Of a stretch of DNA of 59,265 bases, positions 45,179-50,850 are shown one piece after another. Source of the DNA: Prevotella sp. Lineage in GTDB: Bacteria > Bacteroidota > Bacteroidia > Bacteroidales > Bacteroidaceae. The notes beneath the pieces are model-generated. The model worked only from the letters and a program-made list of their open reading frames with translations, had not been told where the DNA came from and searched no databases. The stretch covers positions 84,597 to 143,861 of the forward strand of contig JAGCOB010000012.1 in assembly GCA_017645645.1 (NCBI GenBank), given 5' to 3'. How positions within the stretch are numbered: the stretch's first letter is position 1; each line of letters begins with the position of its first letter. A program made the position numbers and the translations under genes.

Positions 45179-46304
45179 TCTTAAAGCACCTGCGGCGTTT
45201 TACAATTTCCGGGTTCAGCGGTTTCCATTGTGACAGTTCACGCACATTGTCTTCCAGTTGCGGACCTGTTTCTGCCCAGCGGAATCCGTATCTATTATAG
45301 ATGGGTATCAGATCTTCAAAGAAAAGTGCATTCACACCATATCCCTGCAGGTCTGGACGCACGGCGATGAGTAGCATCTCTGCATTGTCCTCATGCTTCC
45401 ATTTCAGTGCTTTCAACAGATGATACCATCCTAAAGGCCACAAGCTGCCATTTGCCTTACGTATCGCCTTTGACAGACTTCCCATGGTGATAGCCACGCC
45501 CACCACCTCATTCTTGTTGTCAACAATCACAGGAACTAACTGCTTGTCAATCACAGGCAAGTATTTGTTCAGGAAGTGGTCGATCTGCTCGTCAGACAAT
45601 TTTGAGAATCCAAACAAAGGCATATAGGCTTCATTCAACAAATTGAATACCTTTTTACCATAGCCCTGACGATAAATCATGTCATTCGTTAACTTAATGA
45701 CCCGCAGTTCCATCTGTTCCCTGCAGTATTGAGCCACTCGCTGATAAAGTGCAGGAATCTGCTCCGGTACCTTGATACGTATCTGTACCCAGTCCACTTC
45801 CTTCTCCAATCCTAATGCTTCCATATGGTGTGGATAATAGTCGGGGTTATAGATGGTGTTGATAGAGCCCGTCAGGTGGAAGTCCTCAACGAGCATTCCC
45901 TCTTTGTCGAAGTCTGTGATGCCTAATGGCCCGTGTAGCGTGTCCATACCTTGTGCAATACCCCATTGGCTGACAGCATCAATCAGGGCACGGGATACTT
46001 CAATGTCGTCAACAAATTCTATCATCGAGAAACGAACATTCTTATTTCCCCAACACTTATTGGCCTTGTTGTTGACGATACCCACAATACGACCGACAGG
46101 CTTTTCGTGTTGATAGGCAACGAAGGGCTGTATGACAGAAAACTTCATGCCAGGGTTTTTCTGTGGGTCGAAAAGGCTACGTACGTCGCTGTCCAAGTCT
46201 GGCACATACTGTTCCAGATGGCTGTATATGGATTTCGGTACATTGATAAAGTCCTTCAGATGGCGCTTGGTTTGTACCTTTATGACATCTATATTTTTAC
46301 TCAT
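45159..46304 (-). CDS. GNAT-fold acyltransferase-like protein
   Basis: 381 residues, no signal peptide. This is a large GNAT-fold family common in Bacteroidetes: VGRIVGIVNNKANKCWG, MDTLHGPLGITDFDKEGMLV split across about 122-141, and near the C-terminus LLIAVRPDLQGYGVNALFFE, where a degenerate acyl-CoA loop (RPDLQGYGVN) is visible. Members are often annotated simply as N-acetyltransferase; some GNAT-like proteins of this size are bacterial ceramide synthases, so N-acylation of an amine is a reasonable guess. First gene of the operon. Its -7 box is at 46322-46329. Confidence 0.65.
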   Translation of the reverse strand: MSKNIDVIKVQTKRHLKDFINVPKSIYSHLEQYVPDLDSDVRSLFDPQKNPGMKFSVIQPFVAYQHEKPVGRIVGIVNNKANKCWGNKNVRFSMIEFVDDIEVSRALIDAVSQWGIAQGMDTLHGPLGITDFDKEGMLVEDFHLTGSINTIYNPDYYPHHMEALGLEKEVDWVQIRIKVPEQIPALYQRVAQYCREQMELRVIKLTNDMIYRQGYGKKVFNLLNEAYMPLFGFSKLSDEQIDHFLNKYLPVIDKQLVPVIVDNKNEVVGVAITMGSLSKAIRKANGSLWPLGWYHLLKALKWKHEDNAEMLLIAVRPDLQGYGVNALFFEDLIPIYNRYGFRWAETGPQLEDNVRELSQWKPLNPEIVKRRRCFKKLIINN

Positions 46305-46321
46305 AATACGTTTTCAGCGTG

Positions 46322-46444
46322 CAAAATTACACATTTTTTATATAAAACGGGCACACTTTCTTCACAAATAATGTTCTTTACCACAGAAAGTGTATAAAAA
46401 CCTTGGCAAAAATACACAAAAATGATGAGAAATCTTTATATTTG
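46322..46444. promoter_or_regulatory. Divergent -7 elements of the lipid operon and the PheC-like gene
   Basis: Minus-strand TAATTTTG at 46329-46322 lies 17 bp before the operon's first ATG. Plus-strand TATATTTG at 46437-46444 lies 29 bp before the PheC-like ATG. Neither has a clear -33 TTTG at 19-20 bases, which may mean activator dependence. Confidence 0.55.
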
Positions 46445-46473
46445 CACCAAGATTTAATTTGTTTTGTAATGAT

Positions 46474-47307
46474 ATGATACGGGAAAGACTAAAGACTTGG
46501 TTGCTTATAGTCGTTCTAACTTTCTTTGGGACGGTTTCATCCACATCTTGTTCTTCAAATGACAAAGACCAGTCTGCAAACCCGACCATAGAGCAGATTG
46601 AACAGCGTGGAAAGATACTTGTCGGTACTACTGGTGATTATAGGCCATTGTCTTTTTATGAGTCCGAGACTGGCGAGTATTGGGGTTTCGGTATAGAAAT
46701 GGCCAACAAGATTGCAGACAAGATAGGGGTAGACATTGAGTTTGTCAAGACTTCATGGCCAACGCTGACAGCTGATGTTCTTGCAGAGCCTCAGTTGTTC
46801 GATCTCGCCATTGGCGGCATTACCATCACCGATGCCCGCCGTGAGACCATGCTGATGAGTGACGGCTATCTGGCCAACGGAAAGACCATCCTTTGTCGTG
46901 CTTCAGAGGTCGACCGCTATCAGTCGTTGGCAGACATCGACAAACCCGAAGTGCGTGTGATGGTGAATCCCGGTGGACTGAACGAGAAATTTGCCAACGA
47001 GAACCTCACCCATGCCAACATTATCGTCCATCAGAAGAATGAGGAAATCCCATCGCTCGTGGCTGAGGGCGAGGCTGATGTGATGATAACTGAGATTACA
47101 GAGGCTCCTTATTACGTGCAGACGGACAGCCGATTGGCCGCTCCGCTATTAAACGAGCCGTTTAACCATGGCGAGATTGGTGTTTTGATGCGTAAAGGAC
47201 AGGAGGACTTGCTGCAGTTAGTGAATGACCTCATCCGTCAGATGAAGTCCGATGGTTCTCTTCGTCAGTTGCATGAGAAATACGGACTAGTATATACCTA
47301 CTTTTAA
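46474..47307 (+). CDS. Periplasmic solute-binding protein, cyclohexadienyl-dehydratase (PheC)-like
   Basis: 277 residues from the ATG at 46474; a TTG five codons earlier is rejected. A lipoprotein-type signal ends at Cys26 (VSSTSC, a loose lipobox). The rest is an SBP_bac_3 fold. The segments TTGDYRPLSFY, FVKTSWPTLTADV, AIGGITITDARRETM, VMVNPGGLNEKFA and GEADVMITEITEA match PheC more closely than amino-acid-binding proteins as I remember them. PheC converts prephenate or arogenate to phenylpyruvate or phenylalanine in the periplasm. No ABC permease is adjacent, which favours an enzyme over an uptake protein. Confidence 0.65.
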   Translation: MIRERLKTWLLIVVLTFFGTVSSTSCSSNDKDQSANPTIEQIEQRGKILVGTTGDYRPLSFYESETGEYWGFGIEMANKIADKIGVDIEFVKTSWPTLTADVLAEPQLFDLAIGGITITDARRETMLMSDGYLANGKTILCRASEVDRYQSLADIDKPEVRVMVNPGGLNEKFANENLTHANIIVHQKNEEIPSLVAEGEADVMITEITEAPYYVQTDSRLAAPLLNEPFNHGEIGVLMRKGQEDLLQLVNDLIRQMKSDGSLRQLHEKYGLVYTYF

Positions 47308-47332
47308 TTAATCTGCTTTTGCAGGCTATTGC

Positions 47333-47383
47333 AGATGCGCAATGCTTAAAACCTCGTTTTTAGGTATTGCGCATCTTATTTTA
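47333..47383 (+). terminator. Terminator of the PheC-like gene
   Basis: AGATGCGCAAT and ATTGCGCATCT (11-bp stem, 22-base loop containing a second A/T stem), followed by TATTTTA. Its 3' arm overlaps the -33 region of the next promoter. Confidence 0.6.
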
Positions 47384-47397
47384 TCTCCTTAATTTTG
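47367..47397 (+). promoter_or_regulatory. Promoter of the DUF2023-flavodoxin genes
   Basis: TTG at 47367-47369, 20 bases, TAATTTTG at 47390-47397. It gives a leader of about 105 nt that is highly structured. Confidence 0.6.
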
Positions 47398-47417
47398 CAG
47401 TCGAATTTAAAATTCAA

Positions 47418-47477
47418 CTGCGATACTGCTCGCGCTCGGCCAATCATGCAAGCATGTTGGCACTCGCTTAATCGCAG
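47418..47477 (+). promoter_or_regulatory. Structured 5' leader of the DUF2023-flavodoxin genes
   Basis: A 60-nt imperfect hairpin: CTGCGAT with ATCGCAG at the base, GCG with CGC, GCCAA with TTGGC, and CATGC with GCATG at the tip. It lies wholly inside the untranslated leader, 30 bp before the ATG, with no T-run. It may be a regulatory RNA or a dispersed repeat. No known riboswitch class was recognised. Confidence 0.5.
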
Positions 47478-47507
47478 CATTGCACCCAGTTAGAAAATAA
47501 TAAAAAA

Positions 47508-47900
47508 ATGAGAACGACAACAACTCCCGTGGAACTCAAGGTATTGATGAACCACATCTACGAATTGCACAAAGGAGTGCGCCACATGGTACTGTTCACC
47601 TGCAATAAGAAATATGGTGAACAAACCGTCAAACGATTGGAGAGTCAGGGAATTCCTTATCTGCTTCAACCAGCCGGACAGCAGAACCTGAACATATACT
47701 TCGGTCGACGCGAATGTCTGGAGGCCATCCGGCTCATCGTTACTCGTCCGCTCCACCAACTCACACCCGAGGAGGATTTCATCCTCGGAGCCATGCTCGG
47801 CTACGATATTTGTGCCCAGTGCGAACGGTATTGCAAGCGAAAGGGGCAATGTGAGGGTACGTGCCAAGGTAAGTGCGACGACTGTATCAACAAAAATTGA
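47508..47900 (+). CDS. DUF2023 protein with a cysteine-rich tail
   Basis: 130 residues. The N-terminal 95 residues match DUF2023 (LMNHIYELHKGVRHMVLFTC, then NIYFGRRECLEAIR). The last 27 residues hold seven cysteines (CAQCERYCKRKGQCEGTCQG and KCDDC), which could bind a metal or an iron-sulfur cluster. DUF2023 genes commonly sit directly before a flavodoxin gene in Bacteroidetes, as here (54 bp). That suggests a role in flavodoxin expression or electron transfer, which has not been shown. Confidence 0.8.
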   Translation: MRTTTTPVELKVLMNHIYELHKGVRHMVLFTCNKKYGEQTVKRLESQGIPYLLQPAGQQNLNIYFGRRECLEAIRLIVTRPLHQLTPEEDFILGAMLGYDICAQCERYCKRKGQCEGTCQGKCDDCINKN

Positions 47901-47915
47901 AAAATAGAAGAAAAA

Positions 47916-47950
47916 ATTGTATATTAGTAAATTGTCCAATTGTAAATTAT
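47916..47950 (+). repeat. Heptamer tandem array before the flavodoxin start
   Basis: Five units (ATTGTAT, ATTAGTA, AATTGTC, CAATTGT, AAATTAT) ending 4 bp before the flavodoxin ATG, where a ribosome would bind. Confidence 0.75.
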
Positions 47951-47954
47951 CAAG

Positions 47955-48449
47955 ATGAACGCAACAATTGTAATCTATGGTTCCTCAACAGGAACATGTG
48001 AGGCCATCGCAGAGAAGATCGCCTCAAAACTGGGCTGTGAGGCTCTGAATGTACAAGACCTGACAGCCGACATCGTGGCTGCCAACCAGAACCTTATCCT
48101 TGGCACCTCAACGTGGGGCGCTGGCGAATTACAGGATGACTGGTACGATGGACTGAAAACCCTCCAGAGTGCCGACCTCAGTGGCAAGACCATCGCCCTC
48201 TTCGGCTGTGGCGACTGTGCGACATACAGCGACACATTCGTAGGCGGCATGGGCGAACTCTACAACGGCATTAAGAATAGTGGTGCCAAGTTTATCGGTA
48301 GCGTGGATACCGACGGCTACACCTTCGACGACTCCGAGGCCGTTATTGACGGTAAGTTTATCGGTCTACCCCTCGATGACATCAACGAGGACGACAAGAC
48401 AGATACTCGTATCGAGGCTTGGATCGCCGCCATCTCTCCTGAATTGTAA
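47955..48449 (+). CDS. fldA: Flavodoxin
   Basis: 164 residues, long-chain flavodoxin. The FMN phosphate loop is YGSSTGTCEAIAEKI (residues 7-21). LGTSTWGAGELQDDW holds the Trp flavin stack (W57-like), and GCGDCATYSDTFVGGMGEL the second, Tyr-containing loop. It is a low-potential electron carrier that replaces ferredoxin, usually under iron limitation. The terminator is at 48499. Confidence 0.93.
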   Translation: MNATIVIYGSSTGTCEAIAEKIASKLGCEALNVQDLTADIVAANQNLILGTSTWGAGELQDDWYDGLKTLQSADLSGKTIALFGCGDCATYSDTFVGGMGELYNGIKNSGAKFIGSVDTDGYTFDDSEAVIDGKFIGLPLDDINEDDKTDTRIEAWIAAISPEL

Positions 48450-48498
48450 TCACAGGTATAAAATTAATAATAAAGTATTTGTTTAGTTTAGTTTTGTG

Positions 48499-48532
48499 AG
48501 GTGGTTGGCTGTGATGGTTGACCACCTTTTTT
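48499..48532 (+). terminator. Terminator of the flavodoxin transcript
   Basis: AGGTGGT and ACCACCT arms with a 15-base loop, followed by five T, 50 bp after the fldA stop. Confidence 0.65.
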
Positions 48533-48549
48533 AAAAAAGGATTTAGGTG

Positions 48550-49161
48550 ATGGGACTCATTAAAAAACTATTTACCAATTGTGCCTGTCCGCAAGGACGG
48601 ATGGGACGTGCGATGCTTAAGTTTATGAACCTCTGTCATGCACCATTGACAAACTGGGGGTTGAAACTTGTGGATATTCAAGACGGCTGGACGATGCTTG
48701 ACATCGGTTGTGGCGGAGGGGCTACACTCAAGCGATTACTGAAGCGGAGCAAGGAGGCACAGGTCTATGGCATTGATATCTCTGAGGAGAGTGTGGCAAA
48801 AGCAAAGAAGGTGAATGCCAATGTACTCGACAAACAGGTGTTTGTTTGTCAGGGTTCTGCCGAGAAACTACCTTACGAGGATGGAAAGTTCGACCTCGTG
48901 ACAGCCGTTGAGACAGTCTATTTCTGGCCAAATCTGCCTAATTGTCTACAGGAGGTGCGTCGTGTGTTGAAGCCTAGCGGTAAATTCGCCATCATGGTGG
49001 AGGTCGTTGATGGTGACTCCATGTGGACAAATGTGGTGGAGGGCATGAATGCTTATTCGCCAGAGGAATTGAAAACGATGCTTGACGATGCAGGCTTCAT
49101 CCAAACAGAGATTCATCGTATGAAACCATCGAATGCCACGATTATTGGAGTGAAGGCATAA
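48550..49161 (+). CDS. Class I SAM-dependent methyltransferase
   Basis: 203 residues from the ATG at 48550 (the GTG in frame just before it is not needed). Rossmann methyltransferase: motif I is LDIGCGGGATL (about 52), the acidic ribose-binding residue is in YGIDISEES (about 77), and motif IV is FDLVTAVETVYFW (about 117). The KPSGKFAIMVEV strand follows. This pattern belongs to the UbiE/Methyltransf_11 group of small-molecule methylases. The substrate is unknown. No promoter is obvious and a terminator lies just upstream, so its expression is unclear. Confidence 0.85.
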   Translation: MGLIKKLFTNCACPQGRMGRAMLKFMNLCHAPLTNWGLKLVDIQDGWTMLDIGCGGGATLKRLLKRSKEAQVYGIDISEESVAKAKKVNANVLDKQVFVCQGSAEKLPYEDGKFDLVTAVETVYFWPNLPNCLQEVRRVLKPSGKFAIMVEVVDGDSMWTNVVEGMNAYSPEELKTMLDDAGFIQTEIHRMKPSNATIIGVKA

Positions 49162-49212
49162 TAATAGCGGTATTATTTCAGGGCCAAGAAGAAGTAATTC
49201 CCAATAATCTAT

Positions 49213-49250
49213 AAATCCCATACCGAAATGATGCCGATATGGGATTTTTT
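49213..49250 (+). terminator. Terminator of the methyltransferase gene
   Basis: AAATCCCATA pairs with TATGGGATTT around a 15-base loop, followed by a T-run. It overlaps the promoter region of the next gene (TATATTTG at 49253-49260). Confidence 0.7.
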
Positions 49251-49252
49251 CG

Positions 49253-49260
49253 TATATTTG
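49253..49260 (+). promoter_or_regulatory. -7 element of the TSCPD gene
   Basis: TATATTTG, 19 bp before the ATG at 49280; no clear -33 element, because the terminator occupies that position. Confidence 0.5.
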
Positions 49261-49279
49261 CAACCAAAAAAGACAGAAT

Positions 49280-49540
49280 ATGAAACAAATACAGTATCAG
49301 ACGCAGGGAACCTGCTCACAGATGATTGAAGTGACGGCTGACGAGAACGACATCATCCAGGACGTGTATTTCGAGGGCGGGTGCAATGGTAATCTTCAGG
49401 GAATCTGCCAGCTTGTGAGGGGACAACGGATAGATGATGTTATCCACAAGCTCAACGGCATCCGCTGTGGCATGAAACGAACGTCCTGTCCCGACCAGCT
49501 TTGCCGCGCACTGGAGCAACTGAAACAATCCAACAGTTAA
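49280..49540 (+). CDS. TSCPD-domain protein (TIGR03905 type)
   Basis: 86 residues. The whole protein is a TSCPD domain: YQTQGTCSQMIEV, VYFEGGCNGNLQGI, NGIRCGMKRTSCPDQL. TSCPD also occurs at the C-terminus of adenosylcobalamin-dependent ribonucleotide reductases; the stand-alone form has no defined role. The conserved cysteines (TSCPD, GGCNGN, RCG) suggest metal binding. Intact; it stops 6 bp before a broken permease gene. Confidence 0.88.
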   Translation: MKQIQYQTQGTCSQMIEVTADENDIIQDVYFEGGCNGNLQGICQLVRGQRIDDVIHKLNGIRCGMKRTSCPDQLCRALEQLKQSNS

Positions 49541-49546
49541 ACAAGC

Positions 49547-49738
49547 ATGCACGGTTTCCTGCTATCGCTTCTGAACGTCGTCTGCGAGATGGCTCCCTAC
49601 CTGTTGCTGGGATTCTTCATCGCAGGGGTGCTGCACGTATTCGTGCCGCAGAAGTTCTATGCTAACTATCTTTCGCGTTGTGTCAGGTACCAGGTTCCTG
49701 ACATAAAGGTACAAAATCTGAGACAAACAGGCAAATAA
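49547..49738 (+). pseudogene. N-terminal fragment of a metal-efflux-type permease
   Basis: About 43 residues (MHGFLLSLLNVVCEMAPYLL, LGFFIAGVLHVFVPQKFYANYLS) match the start of the DUF318-type SO_0444-like permease family, normally well over 300 residues. The frame then leaves the family at about 49678, exactly where an inverted repeat begins, and stops 20 codons later. A rearrangement has removed the rest of the gene. Confidence 0.65.
49681..49735 (-). promoter_or_regulatory. Orphan minus-strand promoter with inverted repeat at a break point
   Basis: TTTG at 49735-49732, 20 bases, TACCTTTA at 49711-49704 on the minus strand, running straight into the inverted repeat TGTCAGG/CCTGACA (49681-49703). 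No gene remains downstream on that strand; the truncated permease lies there instead. It may be the end of a lost insertion. Confidence 0.4.
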
Positions 49739-49776
49739 TGTCGGTTACGATTTGGTTACAATTCTCCACAAAACCA

Positions 49777-49815
49777 CTTCGGGAGGACCCGCACACTTTG
49801 CGAATCCTCCCGAAG
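49777..49815. repeat. 11-bp inverted repeat (hairpin)
   Basis: CTTCGGGAGGA and TCCTCCCGAAG around a 17-base loop that itself holds a small CGCA/TGCG stem. On the minus strand it is followed by TGGTTTTG, so it may be a weak terminator. Confidence 0.55.
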
Positions 49816-49820
49816 GTATG

Positions 49821-49862
49821 TTTAGCCTTAGACCTTAGAGCTTAGACCTTTGACCTTTACTT
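49821..49862 (+). repeat. Heptamer tandem array, six units
   Basis: TTTAGCC, TTAGACC, TTAGAGC, TTAGACC, TTTGACC, TTTACTT: the longest array in the window and the only one not attached to an intact gene. Confidence 0.8.
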
Positions 49863-49876
49863 CGCTCAGGCAGATT

Positions 49877-50030
49877 CGTCGCTCGGCATTCTGAAGAGTG
49901 ACGCTTGGCTCGTCCAAGTAATCGGCTCAGCCGCTTCGATAGTCGAAATCCATAATTTCTCGCATTGCAAATGCTTATATTCAATGCGGCCGGATTTCAA
50001 ATCCGCCCGAGCTGAAGCAGGCATCGATGC
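49877..50030. repeat. Cluster of seven consecutive palindromes
   Basis: In order: CGTCGCTC/GAGTGACG (49877-49903), CTTGG/CCAAG (49904-49918), CGGCT/AGCCG (49923-49933), TTCGA/TCGAA (49935-49947), GCATTG/CAATGC (49962-49987), CGGATTT/AAATCCG (49991-50005) and GCATCGATGC (50021-50030). It occupies most of the 389-bp gene-free stretch 49739-50127. The rest, 50031-50127, shows nothing recognisable. Confidence 0.65.
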
Positions 50031-50127
50031 GTTTTGTGTAATTCTCACATTCACGATTTATCTGGAGTGGCCTGTGAGCAGCTTGAAGCACTTGTTGATG
50101 CGGGCAGCCTGGAAGTCGTAGCTCTGG

Positions 50128-50526
50128 GTGTGGCCTGCCGTCTTCGGGCTGAGCTTCAGTACCGCCACCATTTGTGGCGTATTGGCAACAACGTTTCTCA
50201 CATTAGCTACCAAACCACTTGTGGGCCTTTTCCTGCAGGCAGGCACCAAAGCCTATGAGATTGCTATAGAGGGACTTCCATTGTTCTCTTATTCAGCGAT
50301 TTTCTTTGCTATGAATGTGGCTATCATCGGCTACTTTCAGGCTATAGGGCAGAACACACGTGCTACGCTGTGTATGCTGTTCCGGGGACTTATATTCCTT
50401 GTACCGGCATTCATCTTGATGCCAATTATCATCTCTCCACAAGGAATGTGGCTCGCCGTTCCTGTTGCAGAATGCATGACGCTGGGTATGATACTATTGA
50501 CAAATAAGGGCATCATTAGTAGATAA
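50128..50526 (+). pseudogene. C-terminal fragment of a MATE-family efflux pump
   Basis: The frame encodes 132 residues; recognisable MATE sequence begins at about 50170 (LATTFLTLATKPLVGLFLQA) and continues through YSAIFFAMNVAIIGYFQAIG, the last helices, to a natural stop. MATE proteins have about 450 residues and 12 helices; only about four remain. The first dozen codons are unrelated. It cannot work as a transporter. Confidence 0.7.
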
Positions 50527-50850
50527 TAGACAGGTGAAGGAGAGTGTTTTTTTTGATGTTTTATGCATCTGTGGCCATGTTGTCTTCCCCACTTGACATA
50601 GGAATGGTGTGGTGCGTTGTCAGTTGTAGCGATATATAAAACCGCTCAAATGCCGTTTGTTGGTTTTCGGGCGGTATTTCTGGTCGTTCTGGGTTATGGG
50701 CGATAGCATCATCGGAGATATGTTTCCCATTGGCAAGAAAAAAGTGCTCATAGAAAGGGACAGCCCCCCTTCTGTGAGCACAAATTATCCACAATGAAAG
50801 TATACAGAGTCCAAGTTGCTCAACCCGATGTAACATATGGAAATGGCGGC
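50527..50850. other. Gene-free stretch between the MATE fragment and sensor kinase
   Basis: 324 bp. A minus-strand frame (50561-50836) is open but shows no family pattern or signal peptide, and no promoter consensus was seen before it. A weak inverted repeat (ACCGC at about 50640 with GCGGT at about 50671) is the only structure noticed. Confidence 0.4.

Noticed and set aside
49280-49540. TSCPD protein as a fragment of a B12-dependent ribonucleotide reductase
   Set aside because: The stand-alone 86-residue form is a known family with its own start and promoter element, so it is not a truncated gene.
50058-50147. Minus-strand reading ending KCFKLLTGHSR
   Set aside because: It looks protein-like for about 30 residues and may be the tail of a lost gene, but most of the frame is antisense to the MATE fragment and I cannot name it.
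50561-50836. 91-codon minus-strand ORF
   Set aside because: No family, signal peptide or promoter recognised, and it lies in an eroded region; not enough to call a gene.
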